Shown: positions 32,989-42,645, numbered from the stretch's first letter. The stretch is DNA of 56,178 nt from Betaproteobacteria bacterium (GCA_009778785.1 WRFN01000012.1:1-56178); one strand, 5' to 3'. The notes: generated by a model not told the origin, from the sequence alone. A program made the numbers and translations.

Positions 32989-33085
32989 CGCCATGAACAG
33001 GAGTTTTGTTGAGGGGTGTGTCAAACAACCCAATGTGCGAAAAGGAAGGCATTCCCGACCGCATTGCTCTTGAAAGGAGTACAGC

Positions 33086-33544
33086 ATGAAAACGATGCAA
33101 CGTGTTTTGACCATTGGCCTGCTGGCCGTGGGCGCGCTGGGCGTCGCGAGCGTGGCACAAGCGCGCGGCGGCGTTTACTGGTCATTTGGCTTGGGGCTTC
33201 CCGGCTTGTCCATTGGCATAGGTAACGCGGCGGCAGCGGTGTACCCGTCGCCTGCGTATGTGGCGCCTGCGCCTGTCTATACCGCGCCTGCTTACGCTGC
33301 GCCGGCTTATGCGCCTGCCTATCCCGCGCCGCAGGTCGCCTATGTACAACCGCAAGTCGCTTATGTGCAACCTGCCGTCGTGCCGCAGCCCGTGTATGTG
33401 CAGCCGTATCCGTACTACTACGGCGGTTACTACAGCGGCGGTTATTACTACGGGCCACAGCGGGTCGCGTACCGTCCCGCGTACTACGGCTACGGGCGCG
33501 GGTATCGCGGCTACACTCACTATCGTGGGGGCTATCGGTATTGA
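33086..33544 (+). CDS. Secreted Tyr/Pro/Gly-rich low-complexity protein
   Basis: 152 residues. A clear signal peptide (VLTIGLLAVGALGVASVAQA) is followed by repeats rich in Pro, Ala, Val and Tyr (APAYAAPAYAPAYPAP, VAYVQPQVAYVQP) and a Tyr/Gly tail (YYYGGYYSGGYYYGP, RGYRGYTHYRGGYRY). No cysteine is present. The composition suggests an envelope or surface protein that is disordered or adhesive; no family is assigned. AAAGGAG precedes the start. A terminator-like repeat hairpin follows. Confidence 0.8.
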   Translation: MKTMQRVLTIGLLAVGALGVASVAQARGGVYWSFGLGLPGLSIGIGNAAAAVYPSPAYVAPAPVYTAPAYAAPAYAPAYPAPQVAYVQPQVAYVQPAVVPQPVYVQPYPYYYGGYYSGGYYYGPQRVAYRPAYYGYGRGYRGYTHYRGGYRY

Positions 33545-33570
33545 TGCAGGCGTGATTTGAGAAAACAACG

Positions 33571-33597
33571 CAGGGGCGGGTTTGAAACCCGCCCCTG
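33571..33597. repeat. GGGGCGGGTTT palindromic hairpin
   Basis: CAGGGGCGGGTTT is repeated inverted around a central G, forming a 13-bp stem. Related hairpins are at 42646-42668 and 45344-45371, each after a gene. Confidence 0.75.
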
Positions 33598-33623
33598 CTG
33601 ATTTAACGCCAAAGAAATCGCGC

Positions 33624-33812
33624 CTACTTGCCGGGGGACGTCGGCGCAGGCGGGCCGAAACGGTTGTCTTCCGGATTGCCCGGCGAAAGCATGAAAAACA
33701 AGAAGACGAAGTTGCCGACGAGGGGGATAAAGTTGAGCAACAAAAGCCAACCGCGGACATTTGTTTTTGAAAAAGCGCTTCTGAATGATACCGGTTCTTT
33801 TTTAAGAGGCAA
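33624..33812 (-). pseudogene. DUF805 C-terminal remnant or very short membrane protein
   Basis: 62 codons ending FFMLSPGNPEDNRFGPPAPTSPGK, preceded by GWLLLLNFIPLVGNFVFLFF. This matches the last transmembrane segment and the PGxxGxNRYGPDP-type tail of DUF805 proteins, which normally have three more segments upstream. The only start is a TTG 4 bases after the lgt stop. It is probably a decayed gene, although coupled translation from lgt as a small protein cannot be excluded. Confidence 0.5.
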
Positions 33813-33815
33813 TCC

Positions 33816-34646
33816 TTATCGCGGCGAGGGAGCGCTCCGATACGCCCACACCATCATTACGATGCCGGCAAGCGCCATCGGCAGCGACAACCATTGTCCC
33901 ATCGACAATCCCAGCGCCAGCGGCAGCAGGAAATTGTCCGGCTGTCGGAAGTATTCGACGATGAAGCGGAAGCTGCCGTAGCCGATGAGAAAGAGTCCCG
34001 ATACAGCGCCGCGTGGTTTCGGGCGCGCCGAAAACCACCACAGGATCACGAACAGCAGCACGCCTTCCAGCGCAAATTGATAAAGCTGTGACGGATGGCG
34101 CGGCAAGTCGTCCACTTGCGGAAAGATCATTCCCCACGGCTCGCTGGTGCGGCGTCCCCACAATTCGCCGTTGATGAAGTTGCCGAGCCGACCTGCGGCA
34201 AGTCCCAGCGGAATCAGCGGCGCGATGAAGTCGGAAAATTCCAGCCACGGGCGTTTTCTTTGCCACGCCAAGAAAGTGATGGCGATGAGGGCGGCGATGA
34301 AGCCGCCGTGAAAACTCATCCCTCCGTGCCAGGGTTGGAGAATTTCGAGAGGGTGCGCGAGGTAATACGCGGGTTTGTAAAACAGCACGTAGCCCAAGCG
34401 CCCGCCGATGATGACGGAGAGGACGCCGTAGAACAGCAAGTCGTCGATGTCGCGCGTCTGCCAACCGGGGTAGAGCCCTTTTTTGACGCGGTATTTGCCG
34501 AGCACAAGAAAAAGGAGAAACGCGGCCAAGTACATCACGCCGTACCAGTGAATGGCAAACGGGCCGAGCGTGAACAGGCCGAAGACATCAATCGGCCCGA
34601 TGGGGATGGTAAACGCGACGGGATCGAATTGCGGATGAACCAGCAT
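33816..34646 (-). CDS. lgt: Prolipoprotein diacylglyceryl transferase
   Basis: 276 residues with seven hydrophobic segments. It transfers diacylglyceryl from phosphatidylglycerol to the lipobox Cys of prolipoproteins in the inner membrane. The essential signature [14 protein letters not shown] is intact, as are [10 protein letters not shown] and the Arg in RHPSQLYQ. Length is normal. It lies 30 bases downstream of rho on the same strand and may be read with it. Confidence 0.97.
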   Translation of the reverse strand: MLVHPQFDPVAFTIPIGPIDVFGLFTLGPFAIHWYGVMYLAAFLLFLVLGKYRVKKGLYPGWQTRDIDDLLFYGVLSVIIGGRLGYVLFYKPAYYLAHPLEILQPWHGGMSFHGGFIAALIAITFLAWQRKRPWLEFSDFIAPLIPLGLAAGRLGNFINGELWGRRTSEPWGMIFPQVDDLPRHPSQLYQFALEGVLLFVILWWFSARPKPRGAVSGLFLIGYGSFRFIVEYFRQPDNFLLPLALGLSMGQWLSLPMALAGIVMMVWAYRSAPSPR

Positions 34647-34676
34647 GGCGGGCGTTTTGATCGTTGCTTACGATAC

Positions 34677-35939
34677 TTACCCGCCGCGCCGCATCGAATC
34701 GAAGAAGTCGGCGTTGTTTTTGCTGGCGCGCACCTTGTCGAGCAAAAACTCCATTGCGTCCAGATCGTCCATCGGATAAAGCACTTTGCGCAGAATCCAG
34801 GTTTTCTGCAACACATCCGGGCTTAACAGCAGCTCTTCACGACGGGTGCTGGAGCGGTTGACGTTGATTGCCGGGTAAATGCGCTTTTCGGCCATCCGGC
34901 GGTCGAGATGGATTTCCATGTTGCCGGTGCCTTTGAATTCTTCGTAAATCACGTCGTCCATCCGGCTGCCGGTGTCGATCAGCGCCGTCGCAATGATGGT
35001 CAGCGAACCGCCTTCTTCGACGTTGCGCGCCGCGCCGAAGAAGCGTTTGGGACGATGCAGCGCGTGCGCATCGACACCGCCGGTCAGCACTTTCCCGGAA
35101 GTCGGCACGACAGTGTTATAAGCGCGCGCCAGACGGGTGATCGAATCGAGCAGAATCACCACGTCTTTCTTGTGTTCAACCAGACGCTTGGCTTTTTCGA
35201 TCACCATTTCGGCCACTTGCACATGGCGCGTGGCCGGTTCGTCGAAGGTAGAGGCGACCACTTCGCCGCGCACGGTGCGCGTCATGTCGGTCACTTCTTC
35301 CGGGCGCTCGTCGATCAGCAACACAATCAGCACCACTTCGGGATAGTTGGCGGCAATCGAGTGAGCGATGTGTTGCAGCATCACGGTCTTGCCGGATTTC
35401 GGCGACGCCACCAGCAGCCCGCGTTGCCCTTTGCCAATCGGCGCCACGATGTCAACGATGCGACCGGTGATGTTTTCCTCAGCCTTGATGTCGCGCTCCA
35501 GCACCAGCGGTTTGTCCGGGAACAACGGCGTCAAATTCTCGAACAGAATTTTGCTCTTGGCGTTCTCCGGCGGCTCGTTGTTGATGGTGTCCACTTTGAC
35601 CAGCGCGAAATAACGCTCGCCGTCTTTCGGCGTGCGAATCTCGCCCTCGATAGTGTCGCCGGTATGCAGGTTGAAGCGGCGGATTTGCGACGGCGAAATG
35701 TACAAGTCGTCGGTGCCGGCGAGGTACGACGTTTCGGGCGAGCGCAGAAAGCCGAAGCCGTCGGGCAGCACTTCGAGCACGCCGTCGCCGTAAATACTCT
35801 CGCCGCGCTTGGCGTGCGTTTTCAGCAGCGTGAAAATGAGGTCATGCTTGCGCAGGCGGTTCGCCCCCTCGATACCCATCGTATTGGCCATATCGACCAA
35901 TTCGGTGACGTGTTTGTTTTTGAGATCAGAAAGACGCAT
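34677..35939 (-). CDS. rho: Transcription termination factor Rho
   Basis: 420 residues, normal length. An N-terminal helical part ([20 protein letters not shown]) leads to the RNA-binding fold ([30 protein letters not shown]). The ATPase has the P-loop [11 protein letters not shown], Walker [18 protein letters not shown]-loop [11 protein letters not shown] and Arg finger region. It is a hexameric helicase that ends Rho-dependent transcription. trxA lies upstream on the same strand, the usual trxA-rho order. The long leader between them is typical of autoregulated rho genes. Confidence 0.98.
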   Translation of the reverse strand: MRLSDLKNKHVTELVDMANTMGIEGANRLRKHDLIFTLLKTHAKRGESIYGDGVLEVLPDGFGFLRSPETSYLAGTDDLYISPSQIRRFNLHTGDTIEGEIRTPKDGERYFALVKVDTINNEPPENAKSKILFENLTPLFPDKPLVLERDIKAEENITGRIVDIVAPIGKGQRGLLVASPKSGKTVMLQHIAHSIAANYPEVVLIVLLIDERPEEVTDMTRTVRGEVVASTFDEPATRHVQVAEMVIEKAKRLVEHKKDVVILLDSITRLARAYNTVVPTSGKVLTGGVDAHALHRPKRFFGAARNVEEGGSLTIIATALIDTGSRMDDVIYEEFKGTGNMEIHLDRRMAEKRIYPAINVNRSSTRREELLLSPDVLQKTWILRKVLYPMDDLDAMEFLLDKVRASKNNADFFDSMRRGG

Positions 35940-36126
35940 AGTGACGATACATGTGGTAGAGGCGCTGCTCGTTCAACGTTTGGAAAAACCGGCAGCTAAG
36001 TGAAAAATCGTGGAAAAAACAGTGTGAAAAATCAATATGAAAAAATCAGCGGTCGAGCCGCAGCGAAAAGGTAATCAGAGAGTGACTCCAGAACAGACCC
36101 CGGGAACAACAAGGCGTTGTCCAAGA

Positions 36127-36198
36127 GCGGGTTGGTATGTCTCGTAAAATTCGGAACCCGCCCTGGATCTTGCGGCGCCCGACATTCGGTGGCGCCGC
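36127..36198 (-). promoter_or_regulatory. Hairpins in the trxA-rho intergenic leader
   Basis: GCGGGTT (36127-36133) pairs with AACCCGC (36155-36161), and GCGGCGCC (36172-36179) pairs with GGCGCCGC (36191-36198). No U-run follows on the minus strand. The 283-base gap has no gene; it probably forms the rho leader. Confidence 0.45.
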
Positions 36199-36222
36199 CA
36201 ACGGAGTAGAACATTAACGGTT

Positions 36223-36537
36223 CTATAGAAGGCTGTCAAGAAAAGTTTTGAGCTGCCCCCGGCTCAACGCCCCCAGTTTTTGCCCCTTGATCTCGCCGTT
36301 CTCAAACACGATCAGGGTCGGCATGGCGCGGATGCCGCAACGCTGCGATGTCTCGGAGTTGGCGTCAACGTCCAATTTAACGAAGTCCAGCCGTCCGGCG
36401 TACTCCTCGGCCAGGCTTTCCAGCGTCGGCGCCAGCATCTTGCATGGGCCACACCACTGTGCCCAGAAATCGACCAGAACCGGGCGCGGCGCGTTCAGCA
36501 CCTCTTGCTCGAAATTACTGTCTGTCACTTCCTTCAT
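36223..36537 (-). CDS. trxA: Thioredoxin 1
   Basis: 104 residues. Active site WCGPCK in FWAQWCGPCKMLAP, then the conserved cis-Pro in RAMPTLIVF, and GALSRGQLKTFLDS at the end. It is the general cytoplasmic dithiol donor. The start at 36537 is chosen because AAGGAG then stands 8 bases upstream; the GTG at 36546 would overlap the SD. It is divergent from fdxA. Confidence 0.97.
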   Translation of the reverse strand: MKEVTDSNFEQEVLNAPRPVLVDFWAQWCGPCKMLAPTLESLAEEYAGRLDFVKLDVDANSETSQRCGIRAMPTLIVFENGEIKGQKLGALSRGQLKTFLDSLL

Positions 36538-36697
36538 TTTGATCACTCCTTACTGTTCAGATGAAACGGGAACGCGCATCGCTCTGATGCTGTTGTCCCA
36601 TATTGTTACGTTACGGCCAACTTCGCCAAACCGGCATTTCGTTGCCGATTTGCTAGAATAAAACATTCTCAACCCGTTAACGGCAGATTTTCCTACC

Positions 36698-37021
36698 ATG
36701 ACTTACGTTGTTACTGAAAACTGTATTCGTTGTAAATACACCGATTGTGTCGATGTCTGCCCCGTGGACGCTTTTCGCGAAGGCCCCAACTTTCTGGTGA
36801 TCGACCCAGATGAATGTATTGATTGTACCTTATGCGTTTCCGAGTGTCCCGTCGAGGCGATTTTTGCCGAGGACGACCTGCCGGCCGACCAGAAAGACTT
36901 TACCGCGCTGAACGCCGAGTTGTCCAAAGTCTGGCCGGTCATCATCGAGCGCAAACCAGCGCTGCCCGACGCCGAAGAGTGGAAAAGCGTGACGAACAAG
37001 CGCGAACAGTTGGAAAAATAA
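36698..37021 (+). CDS. fdxA: Seven-iron ferredoxin FdxA
   Basis: 107 residues. Cysteine spacing [14 protein letters not shown] and [12 protein letters not shown] fits one 3Fe-4S and one 4Fe-4S cluster, with the typical C-terminal extension [15 protein letters not shown]. It is a low-potential electron carrier. An extended -10 (TGCTAGAAT, 36651-36659) lies upstream, with no clear -35. The gene pair trxA/fdxA is divergent. Confidence 0.95.
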   Translation: MTYVVTENCIRCKYTDCVDVCPVDAFREGPNFLVIDPDECIDCTLCVSECPVEAIFAEDDLPADQKDFTALNAELSKVWPVIIERKPALPDAEEWKSVTNKREQLEK

Positions 37022-37032
37022 TGCACTGATGA

Positions 37033-37109
37033 TGGCGCGCCCGACAGGAGTCGAACCTGTGACCTTTGGCTTCGGAAACCAACACTCTATCCAACTGAGC
37101 TACGGGCGC
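37033..37109 (-). tRNA. tRNA-Arg (anticodon CCG)
   Basis: 77 bases on the minus strand. Acceptor GCGCCCG/CGGGCGC, D-loop AGCTCAGTTGGATAGAG, anticodon stem TTGGT/GCCAA with loop TTCCGAA, T-arm ACAGGTTCGACTCCTGT, and encoded CCA. It lies between fdxA and apaH. Confidence 0.97.
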
Positions 37110-37193
37110 GGGGTGTTCCGCAAGAAAACGCAGAATTAATAATTATAGCCAGATTGACCGAAAGCGTCCAATCCATCCCTTCCGAGCCGAATC

Positions 37194-38042
37194 ATGCCAT
37201 CGTACGCTATCGGAGACATCCAGGGCTGCCACAGCGAACTGTGCCGCCTTCTCGACCTGATCGGGTTTTCGCCGAAACAGGATCGCTTGTGGTGCGTCGG
37301 CGACCTCGTCAACCGCGGCCCGGCGTCGGCCAAGGTTCTGCGCGAACTGATGGCGCTCGGCGATTCGGTGCAATCGGTGCTCGGCAACCACGATTTCCAT
37401 TTGCTGGTCACCGCCGCCGGTTTCCAGAAATCCGGGCGCCGCGACCACCTCGACGACGTACTGCTGGCCGAAGACCGCGACGCCATGCTCGACTGGCTGC
37501 GTCGCCGCCCGTTGGCGCTTCGGTTGAGCGTTGGGTTCGATGATTATTTGCTCATCCACGCCGGCGTGATTCCCGAATGGAGCGCCGACGATGTGCTGCG
37601 CCACGCGCGCGAAGTCGAAGCCGTGCTGCACAGCGATGACCGCGACGCCGTGCTGTACTTCCTGCAACACCTCTACGGCAACACGCCGGAGCGGTGGAGC
37701 GAAAATCTGCGCGGGCAAGACCGCTTACGCGCCATCGTCAACATCAGCGCGCGCCTGCGTTTTTGCACCGAAGACGGAACGATGAATTTCTCCGAAAAAG
37801 GCTCGCGCGATTTCCCGCCCCCCGACATGCGCCCCTGGTTCGCGTTTGAATCGCGCCGCAGCCGAAATGTTACCGTGCTGTGCGGACACTGGTCGGTGCT
37901 CGGTTTGTCGCCGATGCCCAACGTGCTGGCGCTCGATTCTGGCTGCTTGTGGGGCGGTATGCTCACCGCCGTGCGACTCGAAGACCGGCGAGTGTTTCAA
38001 GTGCCAAGCGAACAGACGCTATTTCAGGCAGTTTCGGAGTGA
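37194..38042 (+). CDS. apaH: Symmetrical bis(5'-nucleosyl)-tetraphosphatase
   Basis: 282 residues. It hydrolyses Ap4A to two ADP and removes Np4 caps from RNA. The metallophosphatase motifs are clear: YAIGDIQGCHSELCRLL, VGDLVNRGPAS, LGNHDFH, and the C-terminal LCGHWSVLGL, ALDSGCLWGGMLTAVRLED. Single transcription unit, with tRNA-Arg upstream on the other strand. The 167 bases after it hold no recognisable feature. Confidence 0.97.
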   Translation: MPSYAIGDIQGCHSELCRLLDLIGFSPKQDRLWCVGDLVNRGPASAKVLRELMALGDSVQSVLGNHDFHLLVTAAGFQKSGRRDHLDDVLLAEDRDAMLDWLRRRPLALRLSVGFDDYLLIHAGVIPEWSADDVLRHAREVEAVLHSDDRDAVLYFLQHLYGNTPERWSENLRGQDRLRAIVNISARLRFCTEDGTMNFSEKGSRDFPPPDMRPWFAFESRRSRNVTVLCGHWSVLGLSPMPNVLALDSGCLWGGMLTAVRLEDRRVFQVPSEQTLFQAVSE

Positions 38043-38209
38043 TGAGCGGCAGGTTTCGCTTGCGTGCCACACCACTGTCGTCATTGGCGACGAAACACAA
38101 TCCAGCAAACGTAAGTTGAGGGAAACTTGCGAACCCCAGCGGGTCGATCATGTGTTTAATTGTTGAGGTTTGCTTCGTACACCCCAACCACCACCCTACA
38201 AAACAACGC

Positions 38210-39172
38210 TCAAAACTTCAACACCTTTCCAAACGCCTTTTGATACCGCTTCGCCACATCGCTGCGCGAGACGCGATGGTTTTGCGGACCGGGGTGGGCG
38301 ATTTTGATGGCGCCGAGGATGGCCGCCAGTCGGCCGGTTGTGAGCCAATCCCAACCTTGCGCGATGCCATAGAGCAAACCGGCGCGGTAAGCGTCGCCGC
38401 AACCGGTGGGGTCGATCTCGGCGTCGGGCGTGACCACCGGAATCGTCAAGGTCTCGCCTTCGGTCATGATGCACGAGCCTTCCGCGCCGTGCGTGATGAT
38501 CAGCGCCCGCACTTGTTGCGCGATGGCTTCCGTCGAGAGGCCGGTACGCTCGCTCAACAGCCGCGCTTCGTAATTGTTTAGCGCTACGATGTCGGCGAGG
38601 GCGATCATTTCGAGCAATTCTTCGCTGGAGAAAAGCGTCATCGCTTGCCCGGGGTCGAACACGAACGGAATGTTGGCGGCGTGAAATTGTCGCGCGTGTT
38701 GCAACATCCCTTCGCGACCGTCGGGCGCGACCAGCCCCAGCGCGATGTCTTTCACGTCGCCGACGTTGACGCGATACGATTCAGCCATCGCGCCCGGGTG
38801 AAACGCGGTGATCTGGTTGTCTTCCATATCGGTCATGATCGTCGCCTGCGCGGTGTAAGCGCCGTCGATCAGCAGCACACCGTCGCAGGCAATTTTCTGC
38901 GTTGCCAAGCGCACTTCGTAAGGCCGACCGTCTTCGGCGCCCAGCGTCGCCATCACCACCGGCGAACCGCCCAGTTTTTTCAGCGTGTAAGCGATATTAC
39001 CGGCGCAACCGCCCCACTCGCGGCGCATGTTGTTGACGGTGAATGAGACCGACAGCCGATTCATCTGATCGGGCAACAAGTGCCGTGAGAAACGGTCGGG
39101 AAAAACTGCAATGATGTCGTAAGCGAGTGAACCGCAAATCAGAACTCGTGGTGAAATCGGCATTGAGGTCAT
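38210..39172 (-). CDS. PfkB family carbohydrate/nucleoside kinase (adenosine kinase-like)
   Basis: 320 residues. Ribokinase fold: CGSLAYDIIAVFPD at the N-terminus, GGCAGNIAYTLKKLGG for substrate, DPGQAMTLFSSEEL in the middle, and the catalytic anion hole with base Asp in DPTGCGDAYRAGLLYG. Most relatives read DTTGAGDAF, so the motif is conserved in function. The sequence is closest in my memory to betaproteobacterial adenosine-kinase-like proteins; the true substrate cannot be told. Single gene facing apaH tail to tail. Confidence 0.9.
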   Translation of the reverse strand: MTSMPISPRVLICGSLAYDIIAVFPDRFSRHLLPDQMNRLSVSFTVNNMRREWGGCAGNIAYTLKKLGGSPVVMATLGAEDGRPYEVRLATQKIACDGVLLIDGAYTAQATIMTDMEDNQITAFHPGAMAESYRVNVGDVKDIALGLVAPDGREGMLQHARQFHAANIPFVFDPGQAMTLFSSEELLEMIALADIVALNNYEARLLSERTGLSTEAIAQQVRALIITHGAEGSCIMTEGETLTIPVVTPDAEIDPTGCGDAYRAGLLYGIAQGWDWLTTGRLAAILGAIKIAHPGPQNHRVSRSDVAKRYQKAFGKVLKF

Positions 39173-39252
39173 GTTGGCAGGAAGAAGAGGGCTAAAGTTG
39201 TCATGATAAGCGACATTGGGGTTTGGCGCTACTGGGGGAAGGCTGATTTAAT

Positions 39253-39323
39253 CCGTTCGCCCGGAGCTTGCCGAAGGGTGAAAGGCGCATCACTTTGGGC
39301 TTCGACAGGCTCAGCCCGAACGG
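39253..39323. repeat. Inverted pair of dispersed palindromic repeats (REPIN-like)
   Basis: CCGTTCG..GGAGCTTGCCGAAGG (39253-39277) and its inverted relative ending GCTCAGCCCGAACGG (39300-39323), spacer 22 bases. A single copy is at 31458-31486. The rest of 39173-39398 holds no gene. Confidence 0.75.
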
Positions 39324-39375
39324 TGGGGGCGATGTTGTGTTGAGATTCGCTGTACTAACCGTCAATTGACGATAA

Positions 39376-39397
39376 GGCGGACGGCAGAATGCCGCCC
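39376..39397. repeat. GGCGG...CCGCC hairpin of a second repeat family
   Basis: GGCGGACGGCAGAATGCCGCC, just after the response-regulator stop on its strand. A relative, GGCGGCAGAATACCGCC, is at 54963-54979. Confidence 0.5.
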
Positions 39398-39398
39398 C

Positions 39399-40217
39399 TC
39401 ATCCTCCGCTTTTCAGCATAGCCTGCAAGGCGCCGCGCTGGCGGCGTGAGACCGGCAGCAGTTCTGGTACGTCTTTTAGTTCGACTTTCCAGCCTTCGTC
39501 TTCGTAGTCGCCGTCCACGCCGTTCCCCTCGGTGCTGCCGCGCGTCAGGCACTTGATCGCCCGTTTCGCCACCAGATGGCTGCGGTGGGTGCGTATGAAG
39601 TCGGGGGCAAATTCCTGTTCCAGTTTGATCAGCGATTCTTCGAGGATGAATTCACGCTCGCGCGTTTTGATCGTCACGTATTTCAACTCGGCTTTGAAAT
39701 AAATCACTTCGTCGATGGGCACCAGTTCGATCCGCGTGCGCCCGACCACCGGCAGAAACCGCCGCGCTCCCGTCGGCAGTCCGGCGAGTTGCACTTCTGA
39801 AACCGGTTCCAGTGCCGGAACTTTGCGCAGCGCCGTCAGCAAGCGGTCAATACGCACCGGCTTCATCAGGTAATCGATCGCGTTCAATTCAAACGCGCGC
39901 ACGGCGTGCTCATTGAACGCCGTCACGAAAATCACGCGCGGCGGTTGTTTCATTTTGAGCAGGTGTTGCGCCAGTTCGATGCCGCTCATGTCGGGCATCC
40001 GGATGTCGGCCAACAGCAAATCGACATCGGAGTTTTGTATCCAATGCAGCGCTTCGCGGCCATTCTCTACTTCGCCGACGATTGCCAGCGGCAATGCGCG
40101 CTGGCAATCGTCGAGCAAGTCGTGCAAGCGACGGCGGGCAGGGGCTTCATCATCGATCACGAGGATTTTGAGTAGCCGATCGGCTTTCGTTTCGGGAGTC
40201 ATGGTGGCGGTAATCAT
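39399..40217 (-). CDS. algR: LytTR-family response regulator (AlgR-like)
   Basis: 272 residues. The receiver domain (15-135) has ILVIDDEAPARRR with the acidic pocket, the phosphoacceptor Asp in LLLADIRMPDMSG, VTAFNEHAV and the Lys in YLMKPVR. The LytTR DNA-binding domain follows (RTRIELVPIDEVIYFKAELKYVTIKT, DFIRTHRSHLVAKRAI, LLPVSRRQRGAL), with an acidic insert near residue 240. It overlaps the kinase gene by 4 bases and surely pairs with it. In related bacteria AlgR controls surface structures; targets here are unknown. Confidence 0.9.
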   Translation of the reverse strand: MITATMTPETKADRLLKILVIDDEAPARRRLHDLLDDCQRALPLAIVGEVENGREALHWIQNSDVDLLLADIRMPDMSGIELAQHLLKMKQPPRVIFVTAFNEHAVRAFELNAIDYLMKPVRIDRLLTALRKVPALEPVSEVQLAGLPTGARRFLPVVGRTRIELVPIDEVIYFKAELKYVTIKTREREFILEESLIKLEQEFAPDFIRTHRSHLVAKRAIKCLTRGSTEGNGVDGDYEDEGWKVELKDVPELLPVSRRQRGALQAMLKSGG

Positions 40218-41443
40218 GGCTGGCGCTCTTCAGGTGATAAAGTTTTGGGGATTGAACGATGACGGCGCAAGCGCTCGCGGGGGTAGCGTTCCGGTTTCAT
40301 TTCGCCGCTTTTGCTATCATTGGTGGCGCCGTTCGTAGTGGCGTTGCTTGCACCGTTCATCTTGGTTTCTGCGCCGATTTTCTCGGCGACAATTTTCTCT
40401 GCTGTGCGCGCTGGAGCGAGTGCGGATTTTTTCCGGTACGGCATGCGGATGTGCACTTCGTACGCTTTGCCGTTGATGGTTTTGGCGGCCATGCTCGCTT
40501 CGGCGTCGAAATGCAGCGCCAACCGCGCCCGCACATTGGCGACGGCGATGCGATTGCCGCGATGGTGACGTTCGTTGTCGGGATGATAAGGGTTGCGCAA
40601 AATCGCGTGCACTTCATCACGCGCCAGAAAAATATTGATCGAGATGGTGCCGTCGATGCTCGACGTTTCGACGCCGTGATGAATCGCGTTTTCCAGCAGC
40701 GGTTGCAATACCAGCGGCGGTACCATCGCGTCGGCGGGCATGCTCTTGAGGTTCCAATCCACTTCGAGCCGCGACCCCAGCCGCAGTTTTTCCAGCCCCA
40801 GATACTGGCGACACAACTCGACCTCATCGGCCAGCGGCGCCAGATCGCGGTTGTCGCGCATCAGCACGCGGAAAAGATCGGCCATGTCCTGCAACGCCGT
40901 TTCGGCGCGGTTCGGGTCGTGACGCACAATCGACATCACGGCGTTGAGGCTGTTGAACAGAAAATGCGGGCGAATCCGCGCTTGCAACGCTTGCAAGCGG
41001 GCTTCGATCACTATCGGCGACAACATCCGGTTGCGCATATGAAAGTAGTACAGCAATCCCGCTTGCGCCAGCAGTCCCCAGAACAACACCGCCACGAAGT
41101 CCGGCCACAAGGAGGAGCGCAGCAAGGCGGCGATGAGAAACGCGCAGAGGGACGTGATCCCGGTGATCGCCGCGATTCCGTACCAGTACGGCAGTCGGGC
41201 AAGCCACGCCCAGCACAACCACAAAAGGGTCAGTTCCAGAATCAGGAACGGTTCGATGTTGCCCGCCAGTTCGATGGCCGCCAGCGGCAATTCGCGCGCG
41301 CTGCTGTAGCGCACCAGAATCGCCAGAATCACGCCGAAATTAACGGCGACAACCGTCCTTAGCACTACCCCCAAGTTGCGCCAATCCGGCATGACCGGAG
41401 AAATCTCATTGTATTTTGCGCTCATCAACATCAGCCCATCCAT
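40214..41443 (-). CDS. algZ: Sensor histidine kinase of the LytS/AlgZ type
   Basis: 409 residues. Four hydrophobic segments (about 25-150) are followed by the His_kinase domain with the phospho-His in RPHFLFNSLNAVMSIV and the ATP-binding N-box LVLQPLLENAIHHGVE. A G-box-like segment GNRIAVANVRARLALHF follows. The usual fold ends near residue 340; the remaining 70 residues are low-complexity, rich in Asn, Thr and Lys/Arg, and not part of the family. It lies first in the two-gene operon. The start could also be at the internal Met codons 5 or 7. Confidence 0.9.
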   Translation of the reverse strand: MDGLMLMSAKYNEISPVMPDWRNLGVVLRTVVAVNFGVILAILVRYSSARELPLAAIELAGNIEPFLILELTLLWLCWAWLARLPYWYGIAAITGITSLCAFLIAALLRSSLWPDFVAVLFWGLLAQAGLLYYFHMRNRMLSPIVIEARLQALQARIRPHFLFNSLNAVMSIVRHDPNRAETALQDMADLFRVLMRDNRDLAPLADEVELCRQYLGLEKLRLGSRLEVDWNLKSMPADAMVPPLVLQPLLENAIHHGVETSSIDGTISINIFLARDEVHAILRNPYHPDNERHHRGNRIAVANVRARLALHFDAEASMAAKTINGKAYEVHIRMPYRKKSALAPARTAEKIVAEKIGAETKMNGASNATTNGATNDSKSGEMKPERYPRERLRRHRSIPKTLSPEERQP

Positions 41444-41666
41444 AAAGGCTTATGGGATACGCTGATGGTTGAAACTTATTCAGCGTACCCTTTGGCACAC
41501 CTTATAAAACTACCGATACAACACCCCCATTGTCCCTAACCGTGGCGTATCGCGCAAGTGGTAACCTGACCGACGGCATGGTTATTTCGGGACAACTTCG
41601 TTTCCCCATTGTCTCAAACCTGCGATAAGATGCAAAAACGCGACATCAACTTCTGAGGAGACAGCC

Positions 41667-42620
41667 ATGATTCCGATTTACAACTACAGCGGCGGCGTTC
41701 ACGCGATCGACGCGCAATACGGCGGGCGGCCATTGCACGTTGCCGTTCATTTTGTCATTGACCAAGGGAGCGTTGCCATCATTGATACCGCGCACAACGC
41801 CTCGGTTCCGCTCACCCTGCAAGCCCTCGCGCAACTCGGCTGTAAGCCGGATGACGTGGATTACATTTGCCTGACGCACGTTCACCTCGATCACGCCGGC
41901 GGTGCCGGTATGCTCATGCGCGAATGCCGCAATGCCAAACTGGTCGTCCATCCGCGCGGCGCGCGTCACATGGTTGACCCGAGCCAGTTGATGGCAGGCG
42001 TCAAAGCCGTTTATGGCGAGGCCAAAGCCGAGCGGCTTTACGGCGAACTGGCGCCTGTTCCCGAAGAACGGATCATCGCTGCCGCCGACGATTTGGCGCT
42101 CAAGCTGGGCAAGCGCGAACTGCGTTGCCTCGATACGCCGGGGCACGCGCGGCATCATCTTTGCTTTTACGACGGTACGGCCAACGCTGTGTTTACTGGT
42201 GATGTTTTTGGGCTGTCCTACCGCGAACTGGATGTCGGGGATCGGCAGTCCGTCATCGTTACCTCCAGCCCGGTGCAGTTTGAGCCGCAAGCCATGCACG
42301 ATTCGATCCGCCGCATCCTCGCGTTGCGTCCTGAAACGCTTTATCTGACGCATTTTTCGCAACTGCGCGAACCGGAAGCGCGCGGCGAAGACTTGCATCG
42401 ATTGATCGATGCCTACCTCGATGTTGCCGAAAAAGCCGGTCCCGACGATGGCGGGCGCGTTCAGCGAATCGCCGAGGGTTTGTGGCAGTTGTTCGACGCC
42501 GAAGCGCAACGTCGGGGCTGGACGTTGCCGCGTGAAGAACAACGCGCACTGCTGGCGCTCGACGTTGATTTGAACTCGCAGGGCTTGGACGTTTGGCTGA
42601 AATCACGCGCCAAAGCGTGA
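41667..42620 (+). CDS. Metallo-beta-lactamase-fold hydrolase
   Basis: 317 residues. The zinc site is complete: THVHLDHAGG (HxHxDH), GHARHH, FTGDVFG with the bridging Asp, and LTHF near residue 225. A C-terminal helical part follows. It belongs to the broad glyoxalase II-like group; hydrolysis of a thioester or similar small substrate is likely but the substrate cannot be read. SD GAGGAG precedes the ATG. Single gene, followed by a repeat hairpin. Confidence 0.88.
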   Translation: MIPIYNYSGGVHAIDAQYGGRPLHVAVHFVIDQGSVAIIDTAHNASVPLTLQALAQLGCKPDDVDYICLTHVHLDHAGGAGMLMRECRNAKLVVHPRGARHMVDPSQLMAGVKAVYGEAKAERLYGELAPVPEERIIAAADDLALKLGKRELRCLDTPGHARHHLCFYDGTANAVFTGDVFGLSYRELDVGDRQSVIVTSSPVQFEPQAMHDSIRRILALRPETLYLTHFSQLREPEARGEDLHRLIDAYLDVAEKAGPDDGGRVQRIAEGLWQLFDAEAQRRGWTLPREEQRALLALDVDLNSQGLDVWLKSRAKA

Positions 42621-42645
42621 GACGGGGTTAGCGATCACCATCAAC

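Noticed and set aside
34908-35999. Plus-strand ORF of 363 codons
   Set aside because: Antisense to rho, whose identity is certain; His/Phe/Arg-rich mirror sequence.
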